Of a stretch of DNA of 50,367 bases, positions 1-8,266 are shown one piece after another (position 1 is the first letter of the stretch; each line of letters starts with the position of its first letter). The DNA comes from a virus: the IMG/VR virus record IMGVR_UViG_3300005100_000006, positions 1 to 50,367 of that record, one strand, 5' to 3'. The translations under genes were made by a program, and so were the position numbers. The notes beneath the pieces were generated by a model. It was not told the origin of the DNA. It saw nothing but the letters and a program-made list of their open reading frames with translations, and did not search any database.

Positions 1-60
1 CGCCGCCGTTCTGAACTGCCGCGACCTTTTCGCGATTTCAAAAATTTTTCAAACCCGTAA
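1..60. other. cos-like left end (candidate packaging site)
   Basis: The stretch at about 19-55 reads GCCGCGACC, TTTTCGCGATTT, AAAAATTTTT. This is reminiscent of the lambda left cohesive end and its flank (GCGACCT, TTTTCGCTATTT, AAAATTTT). The small terminase gene starts at 192, close to the start of nu1 in the lambda genome (about 191), and the large terminase is of the cos-cutting gpA family. I infer that the window is opened at or within a few bases of cosN. The exact nick cannot be fixed from sequence alone. Confidence 0.45.
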
Positions 61-64
61 ACTC

Positions 65-108
65 GTTACAATGTAACTAAAACGGTTAAAAGTGAACCTG
101 TCACTTTT
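65..108. repeat. Two palindromes in the cosB position
   Basis: GTTACA-A-TGTAAC (65-77) is a perfect palindrome around one base. AAAAGTGA-ACCTG-TCACTTTT (88-108) is a perfect inverted repeat with 8-base arms. They sit between the cos-like end and the small terminase gene, where lambda has its cosB terminase-binding R sites. A related palindrome, ATTTACA-G-TGTAAAT, occupies the last 15 bases of the window (50353-50367). They may bind the small terminase or a repressor; neither role is proven. Confidence 0.5.
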
Positions 109-133
109 TGAATATGGGTTTTTGTGGGTTTAC

Positions 134-172
134 GGAAACTGACAAAGCTTTGTGGTATAGTTTCCGGAAACT
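134..172 (+). promoter_or_regulatory. Promoter with nested operators before terS
   Basis: Three GGAAACT half sites occur: 134-140, and both arms of AGTTTCCGGAAACT (159-172), a perfect 14-base palindrome. ACAAAGCTTTGT (142-153), a perfect 12-base palindrome, lies between them. An extended -10 element, TGG-TATAGT (153-161), overlaps the second palindrome, so a protein bound there would block transcription of the terminase genes. The promoter call rests on the -10 element only; no good -35 is visible. Confidence 0.45.
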
Positions 173-191
173 CACTAGAGGCCACAGGACA

Positions 192-941
192 ATGAGCACC
201 AGACCATACAGCGCAAACAAGATAGCCGAAGCGCTTGGCATAAGCCGACAGGCCGTTAATAAGCATGTTCGGAAATATTGCGAAGAGGCGCGCATAGGAA
301 GCGGCAAGGGCGCACGAATCGACATTAATCACCCCGCTATGCAGCAGCTTTTTGAATCGAAGGGCGTCGACCATCAAGCAGAGTTGAAGCCAGCCGAAGA
401 GCGAAGCAGCCCGCAAGCATTCAATAACGTTTGTCAGTCTGACAGCAAAAGCAATGTAGCCAGCAACAGAAAACGCAACCAAGGCGTAAAAGGCAAACCG
501 GCGGGCAGACCACCAAAGCGAAACAAGCCACAGCAACCGGACCAAACCAACGGGCAAAGAAACCTAGAGAAAATTGATATAGCTGAGCATGGCGATCTAA
601 CCATTGACGAGATCGCCGCGTTCTTTGGTTCCGCACCCGATTACCGCGATTGGCTCGACGCCAAGAAAAAGCAAGTAGAAGTGATCGAGAAAGAAACCAA
701 GATAAAAATCACGCTTGGCGAGTACATCCGAAAGGATGTGGTTGAGAGCCTATTTATTGGTGTGGTGGATGCGCTCAACAGTCGACTACTCACTGACTTT
801 TGCAAGTCTGCCCCAATCGATTTGCGTCCCGCTTTCGAGAGTGGCAAGGATGACATCAAGATTGAATCGATACTTAGAACCCTGATCGAGAAAGAGCTAG
901 TAACACTGGTTAAGGCACAAGCGAGGTTTGCAGATGCTTGA
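192..941 (+). CDS. Terminase small subunit-like DNA-binding protein
   Basis: The 249-residue product probably recognises the packaging site and recruits the large subunit. A helix-turn-helix lies near residues 7-28 (SANKIAEALGISRQAVNKHV), as in lambda Nu1. A lysine, proline and glutamine-rich linker follows (about residues 85-120), then a mostly helical acidic/basic C-terminal half. I chose ATG 192 because ACAGGAC lies immediately upstream, although the spacing is unusually short; an ATG at 108 in the same frame lies upstream of the promoter-like element. The gene overlaps the gpA-like gene by 8 bases, the classic terS-terL arrangement. It is longer than Nu1 (181 residues). Assignment rests on HTH plus position. 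Confidence 0.7.
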   Translation: MSTRPYSANKIAEALGISRQAVNKHVRKYCEEARIGSGKGARIDINHPAMQQLFESKGVDHQAELKPAEERSSPQAFNNVCQSDSKSNVASNRKRNQGVKGKPAGRPPKRNKPQQPDQTNGQRNLEKIDIAEHGDLTIDEIAAFFGSAPDYRDWLDAKKKQVEVIEKETKIKITLGEYIRKDVVESLFIGVVDALNSRLLTDFCKSAPIDLRPAFESGKDDIKIESILRTLIEKELVTLVKAQARFADA

Positions 942-2931
942 TATATCCGTTATTGAACAAGAGCAAAATAATTGGTTGGCTGAAAAGCTTCTAGGCGTGA
1001 AGACTTCGCACCATGTAAAACTGGTAAGCGAGTGGGCGGCGACAACGCGGTACCTGCCAAGGTCGGTAACCTCAAAGCCTGGCATGTATGACTATGGCGC
1101 ATTCCCTTACCTTCGAGAGATTGCCGATTGTATGAGCTCAGAGTCACCAGTAAGAGAGATTGACGTGTTGAAAGGCGCTCAAATTGGTGCGACCGTTGGC
1201 TTATTAGAAAACACGGTTGGATATTATGCCGAGCACGAAAAAGGCGTTCCCATGCTTTTCGTGACAGCCGATAAAGAGCTGGCCGATCTAAGGGTGGATA
1301 ACTATCTAACGCCAATGTTTGAGCAATCCGGCTTGAGCCATCTTATCAAGTCGAGCGATACGCTATCGAAAAACAAGAAGGGTAAAACCAAAGATCAGCT
1401 GTCTTTTGCTGGTGGCGGCTTCCTTATCCCGTTTGGTGCCAATTCCGCGAACAAATTGCGATCGGTATCCATGAAAGTGCTTTTGCTTGATGAGATAGAC
1501 GGCTTTAAAACCAAAGTCGGCAAGGATGGCGATCCAATCCAACTGGCAAAAACAAGGACCAACGGCTTTGAATACTCGCGCAAGATCTTGAAGCTATCCA
1601 CGCCACTGGTTAAAGGCGCGTCCAACATCGAAAAACATCACGCAATGGGTGATTGCCGAGTGTATAAAGTACCTTGCAAGCATTGCGGCCATAAGCAAGA
1701 GCTTAGATTTTCTGGCGTGAAGGAAGAAACCGGCGAGCTGTACGGGTTGGTTTTTGAAACTGACGACGGCGTACTGATACCCGAGTCGGTGAAATACCTT
1801 TGCGAAAAGTGTGGCGGCGAACACGTCGAGGCGGACAAAGTGGATATGTTCCGCGAGAAAACCGACGACTATCCAGAGGGTGCGGAATGGGTGCCAACCA
1901 AGACACCAACCGAGCGAAACCGCAGAAGCTATCACATACCTGGCTTGCTTAGTCCTTACGGTTTTAAAACGTGGATCTCTTGTGTAATGGATTGGCTCAA
2001 CGCTTGGGACATTGAAGCGAACAAGGCAAAGGACATTGAAGAGCTGCAAGTTTTTTACAATAACGTGCTTGGGTTACCGTTTGCAGCGCGCACCGATAAA
2101 CTAGATCTCGAAAAAATGTGGGGCCACCGGCGCGAAAATTACGCCCACGGGGAGATCCCGAACCGCATTGCGAATATGTCTTGTGATGGTGATGTCATGC
2201 TATTAACGTGCGCGGTCGATGTGCACGGGGATAATTTGGCGGTTGCTGTTTATGGGTGGACCAAGAAATCGCGCGCGTTTTTGATCGACTACAAACGAAT
2301 CAAAGGCGATTGCGAAGACATAAACGATGTTTGTTGGAAAGAGCTCGAAGAGATGATCTATAACAAAGTGTACGAAGACCACCAAGGAAAGCGATACATG
2401 ATTCAGGTCACTGTTTTGGATACCGGTTATTACAATGACACAGTGATGGATTTTTGCAGCCGAACCGATCGCACCATCCCACTTAAAGGCCAGCAAGACA
2501 TCGTGAAGGGAGCGGCGCTGGTGGAGTTCTCAACCAGGCAAACCCGTTACGGCATCACAGCGTTTAACGTGAACGTTAACTACTACAAAGAACGCTGGTA
2601 CAAAGCGTTGAAGCGACCATGGCAAGGTTATGGCGATCAGCGAATGTATGGCTACAATTTGCCAAGCGACGTAACCAAAAAGCAGCTTAAAGAGCTGGTG
2701 GCTGAAACAAGAGTGCCGGACGAAAACGCCACGGGATACTTAAAGGGCTACAAGTACGACCGTAAAGGTGACAACGAGATGTGGGATTTGCTTGTCTATA
2801 ATAATTTCGCGTTGGACTTTGTAGCGTGGGAGCTTTTCCGAAGCCATGACCGTGAACAAATCAACATGCTCGAGTTTTGGGAATACTGCGAAACCGGCAA
2901 CAATGGCAAACCGATGTTTTATGAAGAGTAA
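934..2931 (+). CDS. Terminase large subunit, lambda gpA family
   Basis: This 665-residue ATPase-nuclease cuts the concatemer and pumps DNA into the prohead. The gpA-type Walker A variant KGAQIGAT is at residues 80-87, and Walker B LLLDEID at 183-189. Two CxxC pairs (C248/C251 and C290/C293) suggest a zinc ribbon. Candidate nuclease acids are D429 (AVDV) and D496 (LDTGYYND). Length matches the family (lambda gpA 641). ATG 934 has GAGG seven bases upstream and overlaps the end of terS; a TTG at 928 in the same frame is less likely. Lambda relatives of this type cut at cos sites and make 5' overhangs, which fits the cos-like left end. Confidence 0.93.
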   Translation: MLDISVIEQEQNNWLAEKLLGVKTSHHVKLVSEWAATTRYLPRSVTSKPGMYDYGAFPYLREIADCMSSESPVREIDVLKGAQIGATVGLLENTVGYYAEHEKGVPMLFVTADKELADLRVDNYLTPMFEQSGLSHLIKSSDTLSKNKKGKTKDQLSFAGGGFLIPFGANSANKLRSVSMKVLLLDEIDGFKTKVGKDGDPIQLAKTRTNGFEYSRKILKLSTPLVKGASNIEKHHAMGDCRVYKVPCKHCGHKQELRFSGVKEETGELYGLVFETDDGVLIPESVKYLCEKCGGEHVEADKVDMFREKTDDYPEGAEWVPTKTPTERNRRSYHIPGLLSPYGFKTWISCVMDWLNAWDIEANKAKDIEELQVFYNNVLGLPFAARTDKLDLEKMWGHRRENYAHGEIPNRIANMSCDGDVMLLTCAVDVHGDNLAVAVYGWTKKSRAFLIDYKRIKGDCEDINDVCWKELEEMIYNKVYEDHQGKRYMIQVTVLDTGYYNDTVMDFCSRTDRTIPLKGQQDIVKGAALVEFSTRQTRYGITAFNVNVNYYKERWYKALKRPWQGYGDQRMYGYNLPSDVTKKQLKELVAETRVPDENATGYLKGYKYDRKGDNEMWDLLVYNNFALDFVAWELFRSHDREQINMLEFWEYCETGNNGKPMFYEE

Positions 2932-2951
2932 CCCCTAAAATAAAAAACCCG

Positions 2952-2984
2952 AAAGGTGTGGTAAACTTGGTTTATTGCACCTTT
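2952..2984 (+). promoter_or_regulatory. Intercistronic hairpin between terL and gpW-like gene
   Basis: AAAGGTG (2952-2958) pairs with CACCTTT (2978-2984). Inside it, TAAAC (2962-2966) pairs with GTTTA (2970-2974) around a TTG loop, leaving a symmetric three-by-three internal loop. No U-run follows, so it is not an ordinary terminator. It may be an RNA processing site or a structure that tunes expression of the joining protein relative to the terminase. Confidence 0.5.
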
Positions 2985-3008
2985 ACCGCCCTAACGGAGC
3001 CCAATATT

Positions 3009-3266
3009 ATGAGCGATCCTTTTTTATGTGGACTACTAGCCGACATTGAGGCAGAAATTAAAGCCGCTATGATGGCGAGCGCAGAAGCCAGCGGCGACGG
3101 GATTATTTCTTATACTTTTAATTCCGGTCAAACAGTCCAAACCGTAAATAAAACCTCAGTTGGCCAACTGAAAGCGCACATTGATAGCCTACTGGCACAG
3201 CGCGACACTTTGCGCCAGCGTTGTGGTTTAGATACAGCGGTGTTTAATGCGGGGCCTGCATACTGA
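3009..3266 (+). CDS. gpW-like head-tail joining protein
   Basis: This 85-residue protein lies between terL and the portal gene, exactly where lambda W lies. Residues about 35-75 (SYTFNSGQTVQTVNKTSVGQ, then a helix ending in LAQRDTLRQR) resemble gpW, which has a beta hairpin between helices and a Lys/Ser-rich turn. In lambda gpW binds the portal after packaging and is needed for tail attachment. ATG 3009 is preceded by CGGAG; a GTG at 2958 in the same frame sits inside the hairpin and is unlikely. The assignment is from size, position and the short motif. Confidence 0.65.
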   Translation: MSDPFLCGLLADIEAEIKAAMMASAEASGDGIISYTFNSGQTVQTVNKTSVGQLKAHIDSLLAQRDTLRQRCGLDTAVFNAGPAY

Positions 3267-3418
3267 TGAGAAAAGATACAAAAAAAGTCGCTGTGCTTGG
3301 TGGTGCAATATGCGCAACTGAGGTTAACGCAATAATGGCTAAAATTATGAATCCAAATAAATTGCCCCGAACAAATAAATCAGACCGCAAGCGCAACCGC
3401 GCAACAAGGTGGTGCTAA
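3266..3418 (+). CDS. Small basic protein, unknown
   Basis: A 50-residue reading frame starts at ATG 3266, sharing its A with the TGA stop of the gpW-like gene (TGATG, translational coupling). It ends three bases before the portal start. The product begins MRKDTKKVAVLGGAI and ends in a lysine/arginine-rich tail (KSDRKRNRATRW). I recognise no domain. Coupling, lack of any other gene here and the tight fit to the portal start support it being real. The basic C-terminus might contact DNA or the acidic surface of a neck protein; that is speculation. Confidence 0.5.
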   Translation: MRKDTKKVAVLGGAICATEVNAIMAKIMNPNKLPRTNKSDRKRNRATRWC

Positions 3419-3420
3419 CC

Positions 3421-5061
3421 ATGTTCAACAAAATAAAAAGCCTATTCACAGGCAGCGCCAACAAGGAAAAGGTTCCCGTTATTGGCGTCGATCAACTGCC
3501 AACAGCGGCAGCGGGCAACTATGACGCGCCTTATCAATTCGCGCAACTAAACGGTGACAAGTTCGTTGGCGGTTACGGTGTAACGCAATTGCAATTCATT
3601 GATTACTGGACTTTGCGCCACCGCTCTATCCAGCTTTTCAATGAAAACCTATACGCGGAAGGATTGATCAATCGATTCATTACCAACATTGTTAACACTG
3701 GTTTAATGCTTGAAGCCAAGCCAGTGGCGAGCATTTTGGGTATTGAGCAAGAATCCATAAACAAGTGGACCGATGAGGTCGAGGCGCGCTTTACCATGTA
3801 CGCAAATTGCAAAGACATGGTAGATTTTTACGGTGAAAAGACGCTTTCTCAACTTCAAACTCAGCGAGAATTACAAGCACTGGTCGAAGGTGACGTTTTA
3901 GTGGTGTATCACTTCGATAAACTAACCAACTTGCCAAAAATTCAGCTTATCAGCTCCAATTCTGTGCAATCGCCTATTGATGGCGAAGGAAGTCTTGCAG
4001 ATGGTCATTATGTTGATCATGGCGTTGAATTTGACAAGAATCACCGAGAAGTTGCCTATCACGTCCTAAAAAGTGACGGCGAATATTCACGTTTCCCATG
4101 CGTAGGCGCGCGATCTGGTCGCGTTGTGGCTAACTTATACCGACCTGGTAAGCGATTAATGGGGCAAGTGCGCGGAATGCCGTTAATCGGTAACGTGCTG
4201 CAGTCACTCCGAGAGATAGACCGGTACCGCGACAGCGTGCAACGAAAAGCGCTTACAACGTCTTTCTTGGCTTTGGCTGTAGAAAAGGACAAGGATTCTA
4301 TTTCCTCCATGCCATTAGGCAGCGCAGCAGCAAGAAGCACAACGATCACCAACGATTCAGCCGACTATAAGCTAAACCTAAAGAATTTTAACCCTGGCGT
4401 ATTCATTGACGATATGCCGGCAGGCCATAAAATCAAAATGATGGGCTCTGATGGTACCGATCTGTCGTTTGGTGACTTCGAGGCGGCGATTATTAACGCC
4501 GTGGCATGGTCCAAAGGTATGCCTCCGGAGATTTTAAAGATGGCTTTCGGCTCAAACTACGCGGCAAGCAAGCAAGCAACGGCCGAATTTAATATGTTTC
4601 TGGATACCGAGCGCGCCAACACGACCACCACCAACGACAAGCCGCTTTATGAACAGTGGTTACAAGCCGAGGTGATGAAAGGCAACGTGAAAGCCGCCGG
4701 ATTGGTTGAAAGCATTGGTGATCCGAATAAATACGCCATCACTGGCGCTTGGATGCAATCGGATTGGTCGGGCTCTGTTAAACTCAATGCGGACTTTGTG
4801 AAAGAGGTTCAGGGGTGGAAGCTTGCCATCGAAGAAGGTTTGGCGACGCACGAAATGGCATCAAAAGCGCTATTTGGTCGCAAAAACAACCTAATCATGG
4901 AAACCCTAAAGCATGAGAACACCAAAAAAGCCGAAGTACAAGACGCTCTAGGCGATTTTGCACAAAATCGAACACAGAGTATAATCAATACAAATGCTGA
5001 CGATCCACAAGATACGAGCGGCCAAAGTGACGAACAGGACACAGAGAAAGGTGAAGAATAA
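3421..5061 (+). CDS. Portal protein, lambda gpB family
   Basis: The 546-residue portal forms the ring through which DNA enters and to which the tail is attached. The N-terminal region (GNYDAPYQFAQLNGDKFVGG, then YWTLRHRSIQLFNEN) and the central part (VVYHFDKLTNLPKIQLISSN; GMPPEILKMAFGSNYAASKQ) are typical of phage_portal_2 (lambda gpB, 533 residues). The C-terminus is charged and disordered (DDPQDTSGQSDEQDTEKGEE). ATG 3421 has AAGG upstream; GTG 3409 is an alternative. The stop codon abuts the protease start directly. Confidence 0.92.
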   Translation: MFNKIKSLFTGSANKEKVPVIGVDQLPTAAAGNYDAPYQFAQLNGDKFVGGYGVTQLQFIDYWTLRHRSIQLFNENLYAEGLINRFITNIVNTGLMLEAKPVASILGIEQESINKWTDEVEARFTMYANCKDMVDFYGEKTLSQLQTQRELQALVEGDVLVVYHFDKLTNLPKIQLISSNSVQSPIDGEGSLADGHYVDHGVEFDKNHREVAYHVLKSDGEYSRFPCVGARSGRVVANLYRPGKRLMGQVRGMPLIGNVLQSLREIDRYRDSVQRKALTTSFLALAVEKDKDSISSMPLGSAAARSTTITNDSADYKLNLKNFNPGVFIDDMPAGHKIKMMGSDGTDLSFGDFEAAIINAVAWSKGMPPEILKMAFGSNYAASKQATAEFNMFLDTERANTTTTNDKPLYEQWLQAEVMKGNVKAAGLVESIGDPNKYAITGAWMQSDWSGSVKLNADFVKEVQGWKLAIEEGLATHEMASKALFGRKNNLIMETLKHENTKKAEVQDALGDFAQNRTQSIINTNADDPQDTSGQSDEQDTEKGEE

Positions 5062-6342
5062 ATGTTATTTCTAGCAACCGAAGATTTAATGGCAGAAGTC
5101 AAGGGGGCAATGAGTCGCCCAATTACTGCCGATCTAAAAGCGCAGCATCAAGAAGTAAAAAGCAGCATTGAATCCGCTTGCCATCTTGGTGAACTCACTT
5201 GTGGAGTTGCAGCACAACACGCCGAACGTAGCCGCATTCTAAGCGTGACGGGTTCTAGTGCTGAAATCATGATCACAGGTGCCATGGTTAACGAGCTTTC
5301 ATTTTGGGCTTGGATCATGGGCGCAACCTCTTACAAAGAAGTCACCGCAGCAGCCAAGGCGCTGGCTTACGATGAAGAAATCGAAACCGTATCACTTCGC
5401 GTTGGTTCTGGTGGCGGCACCGTAGAAGGTATGATCGCCTGTTCTGAATCGCTTCAAGTGTTGCGAGACAGTGGCAAGCTTAAAGTTGCTTATGTTGACG
5501 GTGTTTGCGCGTCGGCGGCCTATGGATTGGCAACTAAGGCGGAAAAAATTATTGCTGTAAGCGCTGGCGAGATTATCGGCAGTGTTGGCGCTATGACTTA
5601 CCGAGTTAAAAACAACAACGTTGAAGAGCTGGCGATCCGCGGTGATAACTCACAAAACAAAAATGCGGATGCCTTCACCGAAGCGGGATTAAAAATCGTA
5701 AAAGAAGAAGTTAACGATTTCGAATCCATGTATTTGAATATGTGCGCTGGTGGTCGAGGCGTGAGCGTTGAGACAGTAAAAGCTAATTATGGCAACGGTA
5801 AAGTGATGAGCGCACAACGCGCTTTAGAATGTGGTATGATTGACGCCATCGCATCACAAGCGGTTAATGATGGCGGACAAACTGCCGGAATTACTGCCGA
5901 AAAACAGACTAATTTAACCGCTCAGGGCGAAACTGAGCACCAACTAACTGCTAAAAGTGGGGAAATCATGAATAAAGCAGAATTAAAAGCAAAGCACCCT
6001 GAGCTTTATGCTGAAATCAAAGCCGAAGGCAAATCAGAAGGCATCGAAGCGGGCAAGAAAGCCGAGCAAGAGCGTGTAAGCGCATTTACAGAGCTTGGCG
6101 AAGCTTCCGGCGATCATGAGCTTGCAATGGCTTGTATCAAAGATGGTACAGAGCATTCAGCTGCTATCAACGCGAAATTCATGGCTTCACAAATGAAGAA
6201 CATGAACCTAAAAGCTATGGCTGACGATAACGTTAACACTGACGACGTTAAACCAGAAGCACCACAAGCTAAATCGGAAGATGAAGCGCTAGACGACGCG
6301 ACTATCGCAGCGTTTAACGGTCAAAAAATGGAGACTTTCTAA
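5062..6342 (+). CDS. Head maturation protease, S49 family, fused to scaffold (lambda gpC-like)
   Basis: This 426-residue protein is a signal-peptide-peptidase-A type serine protease followed by a scaffolding tail. The oxyanion-type glycine loop GSGGGT is at residues 115-120. The nucleophile is probably S151 in CASAAYGLA and the general base K200 in QNKNADAF, a Ser-Lys dyad spacing like gpC. Residues from about 303 are helical and highly charged, as expected of a scaffold. ATG follows the portal stop with no gap, and the TAA overlaps the next ATG. In lambda gpC and its nested Nu3 guide prohead assembly and are then removed. Confidence 0.9.
   Translation: MLFLATEDLMAEVKGAMSRPITADLKAQHQEVKSSIESACHLGELTCGVAAQHAERSRILSVTGSSAEIMITGAMVNELSFWAWIMGATSYKEVTAAAKALAYDEEIETVSLRVGSGGGTVEGMIACSESLQVLRDSGKLKVAYVDGVCASAAYGLATKAEKIIAVSAGEIIGSVGAMTYRVKNNNVEELAIRGDNSQNKNADAFTEAGLKIVKEEVNDFESMYLNMCAGGRGVSVETVKANYGNGKVMSAQRALECGMIDAIASQAVNDGGQTAGITAEKQTNLTAQGETEHQLTAKSGEIMNKAELKAKHPELYAEIKAEGKSEGIEAGKKAEQERVSAFTELGEASGDHELAMACIKDGTEHSAAINAKFMASQMKNMNLKAMADDNVNTDDVKPEAPQAKSEDEALDDATIAAFNGQKMETF
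5968..6342 (+). CDS. Nested scaffold protein (lambda Nu3-like internal start)
   Basis: An in-frame ATG at codon 303 of the protease gene is preceded by GTGGGGA at a spacing suitable for initiation. The 124-residue product starts MNKAELKAKHPELYAEIKAE, is helical and charged, and coincides with the scaffold portion. Lambda makes Nu3 from the 3' part of gene C in the same way. The internal start is an inference from the ribosome binding site and this precedent. Confidence 0.55.
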   Translation: MNKAELKAKHPELYAEIKAEGKSEGIEAGKKAEQERVSAFTELGEASGDHELAMACIKDGTEHSAAINAKFMASQMKNMNLKAMADDNVNTDDVKPEAPQAKSEDEALDDATIAAFNGQKMETF

Positions 6343-6740
6343 TGAGCATGACGGTAACCAATGTAAATCTTCATGGTGCAATCTTAAACTGTGAAAACGC
6401 GGAAACGTGCAAACTTGACGTATCATCGGCTGAAACACTGGCGGAAGGTCTAATTCTTGCGCGCGATACCTCAACGGGTAACCTTGGCTTTTATGCACGC
6501 GGTGGTTCTAACGGCCTTGACGTGGCACGCTATGTTCTTCTAGCTAATACAGAAGTGACAGCAGCAGACGTAACCGCAACAACTAAAAACGTTCGAGTTA
6601 TGCAAGTCGGCAAAGTTCGCCAGGACAAGATCTCAACCAAGGCGGGCGATGCTATCGACTACCGCGAAGTTGATGGCCTAAAAGACAACTCGATCAGCGT
6701 TCACAACACCACTGATTTCTCAGTGCTTGATAATCAATAG
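6342..6740 (+). CDS. Head decoration protein, lambda gpD-like
   Basis: This 132-residue protein sits between the protease and the major capsid gene, as D does in lambda. Features typical of the gpD family are the early GLILARDTSTGNLGFYARGG segment and the beta-rich body (NVRVMQVGKVRQDKI). GpD trimers cap the three-fold sites of the expanded capsid and stabilise it against packaged DNA pressure. The ATG overlaps the protease stop (TAATG), which couples their translation. It is somewhat longer than lambda gpD (110). Confidence 0.8.
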   Translation: MSMTVTNVNLHGAILNCENAETCKLDVSSAETLAEGLILARDTSTGNLGFYARGGSNGLDVARYVLLANTEVTAADVTATTKNVRVMQVGKVRQDKISTKAGDAIDYREVDGLKDNSISVHNTTDFSVLDNQ

Positions 6741-6753
6741 GAGCTTGTAAGCT

Positions 6754-7833
6754 ATGACTAACGCAGTTACTAAACATATGGCTAAGGCTTACGTTCAAGA
6801 GGCTCCGACTCCTGGCGTATTATCTAGCAAATTTAGCACTTCACCGGAAAACTACTACTCGAGCGAATTTATCGAGTTTGATATTGAGCGTGAAGGCGAA
6901 GAAGTCGCGCCGGTCCTAACGGATATCAAAAACGGTCACACGAAATTCGCGCTAGATGAGTTCACAAACAAAGAGTTCAAAGCGCCGGTGATGAAAGAAG
7001 GTTTTACAATCAACGCTTTTGATATGATGAAGCGCCAAATTGGTCAAATCTCTTTCACGGATCCAAACTTCCGAGCTAATGCAATGACTCAGTTCATGAA
7101 GCATATGCGCTACGGTGGTAAGCGCCAACGCCGCACGATTGAGCTTATGGCGTCACAAATCCTACAAACTGGCACAGTGACACTGAAAGACGATCAAGGC
7201 GATGCAGCTTACACAATCGACTTTAAGCCGAAAACTGAGCACTTCCCGACGTTTGCAACAGCATGGACAGACCACGCCAACGCAACGCCGATCGCAAACA
7301 TTAAAGCGCTTTGTGATGTTATCAACACAAACGGCCAATCGAAGCCGAAAGAGCTTTGGCTAGGTGATGGCGCTTACGACAACATGCTGCAGTGTGACGA
7401 GTTCATCAAGTACACAGACACACGCCACGTTAAAATTATCAACGTTGAGCCAACGTCTTTGCCAGATGGCGCGACATACATGGGCACACTGGTTGCGACT
7501 GGCTACCGCCTTGATATGTACACATACCGCGGCGAATACAAAGACGTGAAAGCGGGCAGCAACGCGCGTTACCTAAATGATGCGTCTGTGCTTATCATTG
7601 CAGAAAACGCACGTTTCGACGCAACGTTTGGCGCGATCCCTCAAATCGTTCCGCCAGAAACTCGCGCAATGTCTTTCCTTTCTGGTCGAATGCCTATGGC
7701 GTCGGTTGGCATGGACTTTACGACAAACGCTTGGGTTTCTCTGAACGGTGAAGAGATCAACGGCACTCTTGGCTGTCGTCCACTACTTATTCCAACATCC
7801 ATCGACCGTTTCGGTTGTGGTAAGGCGTTCTAA
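6754..7833 (+). CDS. Major capsid protein, lambda gpE family
   Basis: This 359-residue protein matches the lambda gpE family in length (341 in lambda), position and sequence. Typical features are the N-terminal FSTSPENYYSSEFIEFDIER, DEFTNKEFKAPVMKEGFTIN, and the late block IAENARFDATFGAIPQIVPP. GpE has the HK97 fold and builds the icosahedral shell. AGGAG precedes the ATG by about ten bases. Codon choice is the most uniform in the window, as expected of a highly expressed gene. Confidence 0.93.
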   Translation: MTNAVTKHMAKAYVQEAPTPGVLSSKFSTSPENYYSSEFIEFDIEREGEEVAPVLTDIKNGHTKFALDEFTNKEFKAPVMKEGFTINAFDMMKRQIGQISFTDPNFRANAMTQFMKHMRYGGKRQRRTIELMASQILQTGTVTLKDDQGDAAYTIDFKPKTEHFPTFATAWTDHANATPIANIKALCDVINTNGQSKPKELWLGDGAYDNMLQCDEFIKYTDTRHVKIINVEPTSLPDGATYMGTLVATGYRLDMYTYRGEYKDVKAGSNARYLNDASVLIIAENARFDATFGAIPQIVPPETRAMSFLSGRMPMASVGMDFTTNAWVSLNGEEINGTLGCRPLLIPTSIDRFGCGKAF

Positions 7834-7834
7834 T

Positions 7835-8266
7835 ATGAAAGTCGAAGATTTAGTGAAACTGAATCTTGACGATCTAGAAACAGAGCTCGATAAGGGCTCT
7901 TTTTCTAAGACGTTTTTGGATTCACTGCTAGAAGCAGAAAAAGAGGGCAAAGACCGCAGCGGCGCGATTGAGTTAATTAATGACGCGATCGAGCTTGCGG
8001 ACGATGAGCCAGATCTGGAGTCAACACCACAAGACACAGTGGATCAAATAAAAGAGATCCGCGGTGAAGATTTTGGTGTAATTGACGAACAGCAAAGCCT
8101 AGCAACAAGCGGCGAAACCTACGCAGTTGCACAAGGACAAGCAATCGGCTTTAAAGCTGGCATCAAGTCAAACGGTGACATTATCGATTTGAATTGGCCA
8201 GAGTTTAAAGCTAATCCAAAACTGCTTGATTCAATGCTTGAGAAAGGCTTGGTGATTTCTGTATGA
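7835..8266 (+). CDS. Protein in the gpFI position, unknown
   Basis: This 143-residue acidic protein begins one base after the capsid stop. Its first 60 residues are helical and charged (KVEDLVKLNLDDLETELDKG). The C-terminal part (ETYAVAQGQAIGFKAGIKSN, then EKGLVIS) has the look of a small beta domain. In lambda the same position holds FI, also an N-terminal helical, acidic protein that helps terminase dock on proheads. Sequence similarity is not convincing, so gpFI-like is a positional guess. The longer frame from 7748 lies inside the capsid gene and is not a real start. Confidence 0.6.
   Translation: MKVEDLVKLNLDDLETELDKGSFSKTFLDSLLEAEKEGKDRSGAIELINDAIELADDEPDLESTPQDTVDQIKEIRGEDFGVIDEQQSLATSGETYAVAQGQAIGFKAGIKSNGDIIDLNWPEFKANPKLLDSMLEKGLVISV

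Noticed and set aside
108-191. Upstream in-frame ATG (108) for the small terminase gene
   Set aside because: It lies before the extended -10 element at 153-161 and has no ribosome site; ATG 192 follows ACAGGAC.
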